Positions 46,376 to 55,857 of a DNA stretch of 64,000 nt are shown here, piece after piece (position 1 is the stretch's first letter; each line of letters starts with the position of its first letter). The translations under genes were made by a program, and so were the position numbers. The notes beneath the pieces are model-generated. The model was not told the DNA's origin. It did not search any database and worked only from the letters and a program-made list of their open reading frames with translations. This DNA comes from DASZVN01 sp035547055 (GTDB lineage Bacteria > Pseudomonadota > Alphaproteobacteria > Rhizobiales > Methylopilaceae). The stretch spans positions 1 to 64,000 of the forward strand of contig DASZVN010000057.1 of the NCBI GenBank assembly GCA_035547055.1. The letters are read 5' to 3'.

Positions 46376-47196
46376 TGCGGATCCTGTTCGTCGGCGACGT
46401 GGTCGGCCGCGCCGGGCGCCAGGCGGTGATCGAGCGGCTGCCCGGGCTGAGGGCGCGCTGGCGGCTCGACCTCGTCGTCGTCAACGGCGAGAACGCCGCC
46501 GGCGGCTTCGGCATCACCGAGAAGATCCACGACGAGCTTCGCGCGGCCGGCGCCGACGCGGTGACGCTCGGCAACCATTCCTTCGACCAGCGCGAGGCGC
46601 TGGTGTTCATCGAGCGCGCCCCGCATCTGCTGCGCCCCGCGAACTATCCCGGCGGCACGCCGGGCCGGGGCGCCACGATCGTCGAGACCGCGACGGGGGC
46701 ACGCGCGCTGGTGATGAACCTGATGGGTCGCCTGTTCATGGACGCGCTCGACGATCCCTTCGCCAGGGTCGAGCGCGAGCTCGCGGCCTGTCCGCTCGGC
46801 GAGGGCTGCGACGCGGTCCTGATCGATTTCCATGCCGAGGCGACCAGCGAGAAGATGGCGTTCGCCCATCTCGTCGACGGCCGCGCCAGCCTGGTCGTCG
46901 GCACCCATACCCACGTGCCGACCGCCGACCACCAGGTGCTTCCGGGCGGCACCGCCTATCTCACCGACGCCGGCATGTGCGGCGACTACAACTCGGTGAT
47001 CGGCATGGAGAAGGACGAGCCGCTGCGGCGCTTCACCCGCAAGCTCGCCTCGGGCCGCTTCGAGCCCGCCGAGGGCGAGGCGACGCTGTGCGCCGTCGCG
47101 GTCGAGACCGACGACGGCACCGGCCTCGCCCGCTGGGTCGCCCCGGTCCGCCTCGGCGGCCGCCTGGAGCAGGCGGTGCCGGCCGCGTGGGAGTAA
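46375..47196 (+). CDS. YmdB-family metallophosphoesterase
   Basis: A 273-residue cytoplasmic phosphodiesterase of the TIGR00282/YmdB group. Metal ligands lie in ILFVGDVVGRAG, VVNGENAAGGFG, TLGNHSFDQRE, and VGTHTHVPTADH. In Bacillus the homologue cleaves 2',3'-cyclic nucleotides and affects biofilm switching; the role here is not known. It commonly neighbours ygfA in alphaproteobacteria. Confidence 0.92.
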   Translation: MRILFVGDVVGRAGRQAVIERLPGLRARWRLDLVVVNGENAAGGFGITEKIHDELRAAGADAVTLGNHSFDQREALVFIERAPHLLRPANYPGGTPGRGATIVETATGARALVMNLMGRLFMDALDDPFARVERELAACPLGEGCDAVLIDFHAEATSEKMAFAHLVDGRASLVVGTHTHVPTADHQVLPGGTAYLTDAGMCGDYNSVIGMEKDEPLRRFTRKLASGRFEPAEGEATLCAVAVETDDGTGLARWVAPVRLGGRLEQAVPAAWE

Positions 47197-47293
47197 CGGT
47201 CCGCGCGATCGGAAAAATTGCGCGGCCTTCGGCCCCGAACTAACCTTCCGCTTCGGCCGGGAGTGGCGGCTGGAGGACGGGGAGGGCGAGCCT

Positions 47294-48913
47294 ATGAGGA
47301 CGTTCGGATCGGGACTGCCGGCCTTCGGGCTCGGCGCGATGGCGGCGTTGGCCGCGCTTCCGGCCTATGCCCAGGCGCCCGCGGTCGGCGCCGAGGCCGT
47401 CAGGCCCGCCATGGGCTGTGGCGCCCTGCTCGGGACCACGATGCCGGGCTCGACGATGGTCGTGACCGCGGCGAAGGCGGTGCCTGCCGCCCCGCCCGGC
47501 ACGGTGCCGATCCGGGTGGGCCGGCCGCAGACGGTCGCGGTGGCTCTGCCGTCCTATTGCCGCGCCACCGGCGTCATCGACCAGCGCATCGGCGCCGGCG
47601 GAAAGCCTTATGCGATCGGCTTCGAGATCGCGCTGCCCGACCCGTGGAACGGCCGCTTCCTGTTTCAGGGCGGCGGCGGCCTGAACGGGACCATTCGCCC
47701 GCCGCTCGGCCCGCAGGCGGTTGGGGAGGTGCCGGCGCTGGCCCGCGGCTTCGCCGTGGTTTCGACCGACAGCGGCCATCAGGGCGCGGAGTTCGACCCA
47801 TCCTTCATGAAGGACCAGGAGGCTGCGCTCGACTTCGCCAACTCGTCGGTCGGCAAGGTTACCGTCGCCGCCAAGGCGATCGTCGCGCGCTATTACGGCC
47901 GCCCCGCGGCGCACTCCTATTTCGTGGGCTGCTCGACCGGCGGACGCGAGGGCATGCTCGCCGCCGAACGCTATCCCGAAGCCTTCGATGGGATCGTCGC
48001 CGGCGACCCCGCGATGCGGACCGGCCGCTCCAATCTCGGCCTCGCCTGGGCGAACTACGTCTTCACCCAGATCGCGCCCAAGGATGCCGCCGGCAAGCCG
48101 GAGCCGACCAGGGACTTCTCGCCCGCCGACAAGAAGCTGATCGTCGGCGCCATCCTCGACGCCTGCGACGCCAAGGACGGCCTCAAGGACGGCATGATCT
48201 TCAACCAGCGGGCCTGCCATTTCGACCCCGCGGTCCTCGCCTGCAAGGGCGGCAACACCGACCGATGCCTGTCGCAGCCCCAGGTCGATGCCCTGAAGAA
48301 GGCCTTCGCCGGACCGAAGAACTCAGCCGGCCAGCAGCTCTACCCGCCGTTCCCGTGGGACAGCGGCATCGCCGCGGCCGGCGTCCCGATTCCGGGCATC
48401 CTCACCACCGCGGGTCGGAGTCCCGTCAACCCGCCGGTGATGGAGACGATCGACGTCGACCGCCTGCAGCAAAGGGCGGACGACAGCGGCTCGGGCCGGC
48501 TCACCGACACGGCCTGGTGGACCAATCTCGACAGCTTCTTCGGCCATGGCGGCAAGATCCTCTTCTACCACGGCTGGAGCGATCCCTGGTTCTCGGCGCT
48601 CGACACGCTCGGCTACTACCAGCAGATGGCGAAGGATTCCGGCGGGCTGGAGCAGGTGCGGGCCAAGTCCAGCCGCATCTTCATGGTGCCGGGGATGGGC
48701 CATTGCGAGACCGGGTCGGCAACGCTCGACCGCTTCGACCTGCTCACCGCGCTGGTCAACTGGGTCGAGCAGGGCAAGGCGCCGGAATCGGTGGTCGCGA
48801 CCGGCGCCGCCTTTCCCGGCCGCAGCCGCCCGCTCTGCGCCTGGCCCGAGCACGCCCAGTACAAGGGCACGGGCGACACGGAGAAGGCCTCGAGCTTCGA
48901 GTGCCGCGAGTGA
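47294..48913 (+). CDS. Tannase/feruloyl esterase-family periplasmic hydrolase
   Basis: A 539-residue secreted esterase. Signal peptide MRTFGSGLPAFGLGAMAALAALPAYAQA. The nucleophile Ser214 is in VGCSTGGREG, where the adjacent Cys is the family disulphide partner. The Asp is in YHGWSDPWFSA and the His in MVPGMGHCETG. Substrates in the family include gallate and hydroxycinnamate esters of plant material; the exact one cannot be read from sequence. A single gene, 97 bases after ymdB-like. Confidence 0.9.
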   Translation: MRTFGSGLPAFGLGAMAALAALPAYAQAPAVGAEAVRPAMGCGALLGTTMPGSTMVVTAAKAVPAAPPGTVPIRVGRPQTVAVALPSYCRATGVIDQRIGAGGKPYAIGFEIALPDPWNGRFLFQGGGGLNGTIRPPLGPQAVGEVPALARGFAVVSTDSGHQGAEFDPSFMKDQEAALDFANSSVGKVTVAAKAIVARYYGRPAAHSYFVGCSTGGREGMLAAERYPEAFDGIVAGDPAMRTGRSNLGLAWANYVFTQIAPKDAAGKPEPTRDFSPADKKLIVGAILDACDAKDGLKDGMIFNQRACHFDPAVLACKGGNTDRCLSQPQVDALKKAFAGPKNSAGQQLYPPFPWDSGIAAAGVPIPGILTTAGRSPVNPPVMETIDVDRLQQRADDSGSGRLTDTAWWTNLDSFFGHGGKILFYHGWSDPWFSALDTLGYYQQMAKDSGGLEQVRAKSSRIFMVPGMGHCETGSATLDRFDLLTALVNWVEQGKAPESVVATGAAFPGRSRPLCAWPEHAQYKGTGDTEKASSFECRE

Positions 48914-48932
48914 GGCAGGGCTGGCGCGGTGG

Positions 48933-49090
48933 ACCCCTCCGGCTCGCTGCGCTCGCCACCTTCCCCGCTTCGCAGGGGAGGATCAAAGGGCGCACCGCCG
49001 GGGTGGATTCCCCCACGTGAGCGGGATCTGCGGCTCCTGTTCCTCTCCCGCGTGAGTGGGGGACCATGCGGAGCATGGCGGAGGGGGCGA
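48933..49090. repeat. Dispersed repeat, family B, in a convergent gap
   Basis: Starts ACCCCTCCGGCTCGCTGCGC and ends GGGGGACCATGCGGAGCATG then GCGGAGGGGGCGA, with inner parts (CCCCACGTGAGCGGG; CCTCTCCCGCGTGAGTGGGGG) that can pair. The outer blocks match 41183-41312. It lies between the convergent tannase and dppF genes. Confidence 0.7.
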
Positions 49091-49109
49091 CGGCGCCTAT
49101 TGCAGAATG

Positions 49110-50140
<1,031 letters not shown>

Positions 50141-50141
<1 letters not shown>

Positions 50142-51205
50142 CACAGCGTCTCCGCATACCAGCAGCGGGCGACGTGCTCGGCGTTGATCACGACGGCGGG
50201 CGGGTCTTCGGCCTGGCAGCGCGCCTGCGCGGCGGGGCAGCGCGGCGCGAACGGGCACCCCGGCGGCAGGTTCGCGGCGTCGGGCGGGCTGCCCTCGATC
50301 GATTGCAGCTTGCCCCCGGTCGAGCCGGCGCGGGGCCGCGCGCCCAGGAGCGCCCGGGTATAGGGGTGGCGCGGGTTGTCGAAGATCTCCGCGACCGGCG
50401 CCCGCTCGACCACGCGGCCGGCATACATCACCAGCACCTTGTCGGCGAGGCGGGCGGCGACGCCGAAATCGTGGGTGATGATGACGAGCGCGAGGTTCTG
50501 CCGCTCCTGGAGCCCCTCCAGCAGCTCGAGAAACTGGGCCTGCACCGTCATGTCGAGCGCGGTGGTCGGCTCGTCGGCGATCAGCAGCTCGGGGTCGCAG
50601 GAGATCGCGATCGCGCCGACGATGCGCTGGAGCATGCCGCCCGACATCTCGTGCGGATATTGCCTGAGCCGCTCCTCCGGCGAGGGAATGCCGACGGCGC
50701 GGAGCAGCTCGACCATGCGCTCGCGCATCTCGGCCCGGGTGCGCACCACGCCGTGGATGCGTAGCGCCTCGGCGAGCTGATCGCCGACCGTGAACAGCGG
50801 GTCGAGCGAGACCATCGGGTCCTGCAGGATCATGCTGATGCGGCGGCCACGGATCGCCCGGATCTCGCCGTCCGACTTGGCGAGGAGGCTGTCGCCGTCG
50901 AGGCGGATGTCGCCGGAGACGTAGCGGGCGCCGGGCGGCAGGAGGCGCATGATCGCGAGCGCGGTCATCGACTTGCCCGAACCGGACTCGCCGACGATGC
51001 CGACCACCTCGCCGCGGTTCAGCGTGAACGAGACGCCCTCGATCGGCTTGACGATCCGCTCGCCGCCCTGGGTGTGGATGTGGACCTTGAGGTCGGCGAT
51101 GTCGAGCAGCGGCACGCCTGCTGCGGCCTCGCGCCGGCCGGGCCGCGGCGCGGCGGCGGGCCTCGCCTCCGGCCGCGTCGTGGTGGTCGAGGGCGGGGCG
51201 CTCAT
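50141..51205 (-). CDS. dppD: Dipeptide/oligopeptide ABC transporter ATPase DppD/OppD
   Basis: A 354-residue second ATPase. Walker A GESGSGKSMTALAIM, Q-loop region MILQDPMVSLDP, a non-standard signature MSGGMLQRIV, Walker B LLIADEPTTALDM and the terminal cysteines GCPFAPRCPAAQARCQAEDP. The N-terminal 30 residues are Pro/Thr/Arg-rich and disordered. Starts within the end of dppB by 4 bases. Confidence 0.92.
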
Positions 51206-52119
51206 TCGTAGCGCACCCGGGGATCGATCACGCCGAAGGAGAGGTCGACCACGATGTTGAGGCAGATCAGGAACACCGAGATGATGAACACTCCGGCCTG
51301 GATCAGGGGGTAGTCGCGGTTGGTCACGGCCTCGACGATCAGGCTGCCCATGCCCGGCCAGGCAAAGACCGTCTCGACGATGACGGTGCCGCCGATCAGG
51401 TTGACCAGGAGCAGCCCGGCGAAGGCGATCACCGAGACCATCGAGTTGCGGAAGGCGTGCTTGTAGACGATCGAGCGTTCCGAGGCCCCCTTCACGCGCA
51501 GGAACTTCACGAACTCGGAGTTGATGTTCTCGATCATCGCCGAGCGGGTGATGCGCATCAGCGCGGCGAAGAAGAACAGGGCCAGCGTGAACGCCGGCAT
51601 GATCAGCGAATCGAAGCCCGAGCGGCCGCTGGTCGGCAGCCAGTGGAGCTGCACCGCGAACACCAGGATCGCCATGATGCCGATCCAGAACGGCGGCGTC
51701 GCCTGGAAGATGATGGCGCCGGTGCGGATCACCCGGTCGAGCCAGGTGCCGCGCGCCCGTGCGGCGATGATCCCGAACAGCAGCCCGATCACCAGCGAGA
51801 CGAAGAACGCGGCGAACGCCAGCTCCAGCGTCGCCGGCAGGCGCGACAGGATCAGCCCCATCGCCGGCTGGCGGTAGCGGATCGATTCGCCGAAATCGCC
51901 CTGGGCGACGCCTTCCACGAACTTTGCGTACTGCACGAAGATCGGCTGGTCGAGGCCGAGCTGGTGGCGGAGCTCGGCGACCTGCTGCTCGGTCGCGTCC
52001 TGCGGCAGGAGCAGGTAGGTCACGTCGCCCGAGAGGCGCGACGCCACGAAGATGATGACGGTGACGCCGATCAGGGTGACGATGCCGAGCACCAGCCGGC
52101 GCAGCGTGTAGCGCAGCAT
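51202..52119 (-). CDS. dppB: Dipeptide/oligopeptide ABC transporter permease DppB
   Basis: A 305-residue inner-membrane permease with six helices. It begins MLRYTLRRLVLGIVTLIGVT, characteristic of DppB/OppB, and has the ATPase-contact segment RVKGASERSIVYKHAFRNSM. The ATG at 52119 is preferred to an upstream in-frame start that lies in the repeat 52138-52202. Confidence 0.92.
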   Translation of the reverse strand: MLRYTLRRLVLGIVTLIGVTVIIFVASRLSGDVTYLLLPQDATEQQVAELRHQLGLDQPIFVQYAKFVEGVAQGDFGESIRYRQPAMGLILSRLPATLELAFAAFFVSLVIGLLFGIIAARARGTWLDRVIRTGAIIFQATPPFWIGIMAILVFAVQLHWLPTSGRSGFDSLIMPAFTLALFFFAALMRITRSAMIENINSEFVKFLRVKGASERSIVYKHAFRNSMVSVIAFAGLLLVNLIGGTVIVETVFAWPGMGSLIVEAVTNRDYPLIQAGVFIISVFLICLNIVVDLSFGVIDPRVRYE

Positions 52120-52137
52120 GGCTAGGATGCCGCGCCT

Positions 52138-52202
52138 GGTAGGGTGGGCATCGGCGCAGACGATGCCCACCGCGCGGGCAAGCGAGGCTTGCCCGCGCTA
52201 CC
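52138..52202. repeat. Interspersed palindromic repeat, family 1
   Basis: GGTAGGGTGGGCATCGGCGC then GATGCCCACC forms one hairpin, and CGCGGGCAAGC with GCTTGCCCGCG forms a second, closing with CTACC. It is a composite like 4631-4699. It lies between dppC and dppB. Confidence 0.7.
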
Positions 52203-52209
52203 AGCAAGA

Positions 52210-52245
52210 CGTCGTGGATGGCCGGGACGGGCCCGGCCATGACGG
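52210..52245. repeat. Partial dispersed repeat, family A
   Basis: GTCGTGGATGGCCGGGACGG then GCCCGGCCATGACGG: a short hairpin that equals the outer part of family A. Confidence 0.5.
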
Positions 52246-52275
52246 AGAGGGAAGCGCTCGCTGCTCGTGCCCACG

Positions 52276-53163
52276 TCACATCTGCCTGAGCTTGGGGTCG
52301 AGCGCGTCGCGCAGCCAGTCGCCGAGGAGGTTGGCGCCGAGCACGGTGATGGTGATGGCGACGCCGGCGAAGGTGGGGATCCACCACGCCGTCGAGAGGT
52401 AGTTGCGGCCCTCCGAGATCAGGAGGCCCCAGGCGGTCGCCGGCGGCTGCACCCCGAGGCCGATGAAGGTGATCGCCGCCTCGATGATCACCGATACGCC
52501 GATCTGGAGCGTGAACAGCACCACGCAGGTCGGCAGCACGTTCGGGAAGATGTGGCGGAACAGGATGCGGAAGCCGCTGCAATCGGCGACGTGCGCGAGG
52601 GCGATGAAGCCCTTCTGCCGGATCACCAGGGTCTCGCTGCGGATGACGCGGGCATAGGTGGTCCAGAACACGAAGATGATGCTGATGATGATGGTGGAGA
52701 CGCCGCCGCCGAGCGCGCCGCCGATCAGGATGGTGAGGAGCACCGGCGGGATCGATAGCTCGGTGTCGACGATTCGCATGATGATGTTGTCGATCTTGCC
52801 GCCGTAATAGCCCGAGATCAGGCCGGCCGGGATGCCGATGATGGCCGAGGCGAAGCTCGAGATCACCGCGATCTCGAGCGTGATGCGCGCGCCCTCGATC
52901 AGCCGGCTCAGGAGGTCGCGGCCGAACTGGTCGGTGCCGAGGAAGTTGGTCCACGTGCCCCCGGCCATCCACACCGGCGGCTTCAGCGGATGGGCGAAGT
53001 CGATCCCGGTCGGGTCGTGTGGCCAGATCCAAGGGCCGAACAGCCCGCAGATCACGACCGGCGCCAGCAGGACGAGCGGGATGATCGGCCAGCGCTTCAC
53101 GCGCGCCCAGTTGAACGCGCGGCGGCGCCGAATCGCGGGAATCGAAGTCAGTTCTGCGGTCAC
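52276..53163 (-). CDS. dppC: Dipeptide/oligopeptide ABC transporter permease DppC
   Basis: A 295-residue permease, the partner of DppB. N-terminal cytoplasmic stretch, then about six helices; family segments FGPWIWPHDPTGIDFAHPL, LGTDQFGRDLLSRLIEG and the ATPase-contact RSETLVIRQKGFIALAHVAD. First gene of the visible minus-strand set. The 156-base gap to dppB is filled by repeats. No dppA binding-protein gene is adjacent. Confidence 0.9.
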   Translation of the reverse strand: MTAELTSIPAIRRRRAFNWARVKRWPIIPLVLLAPVVICGLFGPWIWPHDPTGIDFAHPLKPPVWMAGGTWTNFLGTDQFGRDLLSRLIEGARITLEIAVISSFASAIIGIPAGLISGYYGGKIDNIIMRIVDTELSIPPVLLTILIGGALGGGVSTIIISIIFVFWTTYARVIRSETLVIRQKGFIALAHVADCSGFRILFRHIFPNVLPTCVVLFTLQIGVSVIIEAAITFIGLGVQPPATAWGLLISEGRNYLSTAWWIPTFAGVAITITVLGANLLGDWLRDALDPKLRQM

Positions 53164-53506
53164 GCCGACTCGTCCGCTGGTCGGGGATGGCCCGCCGGCC
53201 GGAGCCGACAGCCGGTTCCATGTTGCGGCACTGGCGACGGCCCCTCGTCGCGCGCCCAGCCGATCCGCCCGAGGTGGTGAGGGCCACAGGGCTTCACGTT
53301 CGCGCTACCGTGGGCGGGATCGCCCGAAATGGCAAGCCCGCTCGACCGGCGACGGCGCGACGCAGCGCCCCGCTTGCGCCTTACCAATAATTCATGACCG
53401 AGTCAGGCTGCCGTAACGGGCACCGCGCCATTTACGAAGCGACAGCGCATCCGTCCCGCGCTTCGCCCAGGATTCCGATCGTTCTCCGACCAGGAGTGAA
53501 GACCCC
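53164..53506. other. 343-base divergent gap between dppC and degP
   Basis: No gene is visible. It must carry promoters for both the dpp genes (minus) and degP (plus), but I see no convincing -35/-10 pair or stress-sigma motif. The only clear site is AGGAG before degP (10 bases upstream of the ATG). Confidence 0.5.
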
Positions 53507-55099
53507 ATGCCCCAGAACCAAGACCCGCAAGGCCGCGAGCGCGGCCTGTCGCGCCTCCGCCGCCACCGCAGCCTGCTGCTCGGCTCGGTGTTCGCGCTGG
53601 CGCTGGGCGGCGCCGTCGCCGGCGAGCTCACCGTCGCCGCGCCGACCCCGGCCGTCGCCCAGACCACGACCTCGCAGCCGATGCCGGCCCAGGCCAAGCT
53701 GATGAGCTTCGCCGACCTGGTCCAGAAGGTGAAGCCGGCCGTCGTCAGCGTCCGCGTCAAGACCTCGGAAGAGGACAACACGCAGCTCTCGCAGATGATG
53801 CCGTTCTTCTTCCGCGACCTGCCGCCCGACCACCCGCTCCGGCGCTTCTTCGGCAACCAGATCCCCGGCCAGGGCAACAACAACAACAACAACGGCCAGC
53901 GGCCGCATCGCCATTTCGCGATGGCCCAGGGCTCCGGCTTCTTCATCTCGTCCGACGGCTACATCGTCACCAACAACCACGTCGTCGAGCACGCCACCGA
54001 CGTGCAGATCATCACCGACGACGGCAAGACCTTCCCCGCCAAGGTGGTCGGAACCGACCCGCGCACCGATCTGGCCCTGCTGAAGGTCGATGCAAGCCAG
54101 AAATTCCCCTATGTCGAGTTCTCCAACGAGGTGCCCCGCGTCGGCGACTGGGTGATCGCGATCGGCAATCCCTTCGGCCTCGGCGGCTCGGTCACCGCCG
54201 GCATCGTCTCGGCCCGCGGCCGCGACGTCGGCAGCGGCCCCTATGCCGATTTCCTCCAGATCGACGCGCCGGTAAACCACGGCAATTCCGGCGGCCCGAC
54301 CTTCGACCTCAACGGCCATGTCGTCGGCATCAACACCGCGATCTACTCGCCGTCGGGCGGCAGCGTCGGCATCGCCTTCGACGTGCCTTCCGAGGTCGCG
54401 ACCAGCGTGATCCAGCAGCTCAAGGAGCACGGCACCGTCACGCGCGGCTATCTCGGCGTGCAGATCCAGCCGGTGAGCAAGGACATCGCCGATTCGGTCG
54501 GCCTCAAGAAGGCCGAGGGCGCGATGGTGGTCGACGCGCAGCCCGGCACGCCGGCCGAGAAGGCCGGCATCAAGTCCGGCGACGTCATCATCGGCCTGAA
54601 CGGCAAGTCGGTCGAGGATGCCCGCGACCTGTCGCGGCGGGTTGCCGCGCTGGCGCCGGGCGACGAGGCCCACTTCACCGTGTGGCGCAACAACGCCGAG
54701 CGCCAGTTCGACGTGAAGCTGACCAAGATGCCTTCGCAGGAGCAGCTCGCGAAGGCCGAAGGCAGCAACCAGGACAACGGCGGCGCCACCGCCCCGTCGA
54801 GCGTGCTCACCGGGCTCGGCCTTGAGCTCCAGGCCGCCCATGACGTGCCCGGCGCCGGCAACGACGGCGTCGTCGTCACCGACGTCGACCAGGACAAGGC
54901 GGCCTCGCAGAAGCTCTCGACCGGCGACGTGATCCTGGAGGCCGGCGGCCGCAAGGTATCGAGCCCGCAGGATGTCGCCGGCGCGATCCAGAACGCGCGC
55001 TCGCAGGGTCACCCGTCGATCCTGATGCGGGTCCAGACCAACGGCCGGCCGCACTACGTCGCGCTGTCGGTCGACAGCAAGGGCAGCAACAAGGGCTGA
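53507..55099 (+). CDS. degP: DegP/HtrA (Do-type) periplasmic serine protease/chaperone
   Basis: A 530-residue exported protease that degrades or refolds damaged envelope proteins. The signal segment after the Arg-rich start ends around AVAQTTT. Catalytic triad: His158 (TNNHVVEH), Asp188 (PRTDLALL), Ser261 (NHGNSGGPTF). A poly-Asn linker at 123-129 lies in the LA loop. Two PDZ domains follow (GYLGVQI near 310; LGLELQA near 425). First gene of a set with the two-component pair, an arrangement common in rhizobia. Confidence 0.96.
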   Translation: MPQNQDPQGRERGLSRLRRHRSLLLGSVFALALGGAVAGELTVAAPTPAVAQTTTSQPMPAQAKLMSFADLVQKVKPAVVSVRVKTSEEDNTQLSQMMPFFFRDLPPDHPLRRFFGNQIPGQGNNNNNNGQRPHRHFAMAQGSGFFISSDGYIVTNNHVVEHATDVQIITDDGKTFPAKVVGTDPRTDLALLKVDASQKFPYVEFSNEVPRVGDWVIAIGNPFGLGGSVTAGIVSARGRDVGSGPYADFLQIDAPVNHGNSGGPTFDLNGHVVGINTAIYSPSGGSVGIAFDVPSEVATSVIQQLKEHGTVTRGYLGVQIQPVSKDIADSVGLKKAEGAMVVDAQPGTPAEKAGIKSGDVIIGLNGKSVEDARDLSRRVAALAPGDEAHFTVWRNNAERQFDVKLTKMPSQEQLAKAEGSNQDNGGATAPSSVLTGLGLELQAAHDVPGAGNDGVVVTDVDQDKAASQKLSTGDVILEAGGRKVSSPQDVAGAIQNARSQGHPSILMRVQTNGRPHYVALSVDSKGSNKG

Positions 55100-55115
55100 G
55101 TCCCGCCTGTCGCCC

Positions 55116-55147
55116 GGGCGCGGCGGCGCATCGCTGCCGCCGCGCCC
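55116..55147 (+). terminator. Hairpin between degP and the response regulator gene
   Basis: A perfect 12-base stem (GGGCGCGGCGGC with GCCGCCGCGCCC) around an 8-base loop, 17 bases after the degP stop. It is followed by TCGCTTCCCC, with only a weak T content. It could attenuate read-through into the two-component genes. Confidence 0.45.
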
Positions 55148-55176
55148 TCGCTTCCCCGCCGCTTTCGAGCCCGGTC

Positions 55177-55857
55177 ATGCGCATCCTGATCGTCGAAGAC
55201 GACCCCGAGGCCGCCACCTATCTCGTGAAGGCGCTGGGCGAGGCCGGCCATGTGGCCGACCACGCCGCCGACGGGGAGGACGGTCTCGCGATGGCCGAGC
55301 AGGTCGTCTACGACGTGATGGTGGTCGACCGCATGCTGCCTAAGCTCGACGGCCTCGCCATGGTCGGGCGCCTGCGCGCGGCCGGCAACAAGACGCCGGC
55401 CCTGATCCTGTCGGCGCTCGGCCAGGTCGACGACCGCGTCGCCGGGCTCCGCGCCGGCGGCGACGACTATCTCGCCAAGCCCTATGCCTTCACCGAGCTT
55501 CTGGCGCGGATCGAGGCGCTGGCGCGCCGCATCACCCCCGGCGTCGCCGAAACCGTCTATCGGGTCGGCGAGCTGGCGCTCGACCGGCTGTCCCACATCG
55601 TGGAGCGCGGCGGCCAGCGCATCCCCCTGCAGCCGCGCGAGTTCCGCCTGCTCGAATATCTGATGCGCCACGCCGGCCAGGTGGTGACGCGGACGATGCT
55701 TCTGGAGAATGTGTGGGACTATCATTTCGATCCGCAGACCAACGTGATCGACGTTCATGTCTCCCGCCTGCGCGCCAAGATCGACAAGGGCTTCGACCGG
55801 CCGTTGCTGCACACGGTCCGCGGCGCGGGATACATGATCCGTGACGGCGCTGCTTAA
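55177..55857 (+). CDS. OmpR/PhoB-family response regulator
   Basis: A 226-residue two-domain regulator. The receiver has acidic pair EDD at 7-9, phospho-acceptor Asp51 in VMVVDRMLPKLDG, and Lys in YLAKPYAF. A winged-helix DNA-binding domain follows (about residues 130-223), with GQVVTRTMLLENVWDYHFDP and VRGAGYMI at its end. Cotranscribed with degP upstream and its kinase downstream, with a 17-base overlap. Probably senses envelope or metal conditions; the signal is not known. Confidence 0.92.
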   Translation: MRILIVEDDPEAATYLVKALGEAGHVADHAADGEDGLAMAEQVVYDVMVVDRMLPKLDGLAMVGRLRAAGNKTPALILSALGQVDDRVAGLRAGGDDYLAKPYAFTELLARIEALARRITPGVAETVYRVGELALDRLSHIVERGGQRIPLQPREFRLLEYLMRHAGQVVTRTMLLENVWDYHFDPQTNVIDVHVSRLRAKIDKGFDRPLLHTVRGAGYMIRDGAA

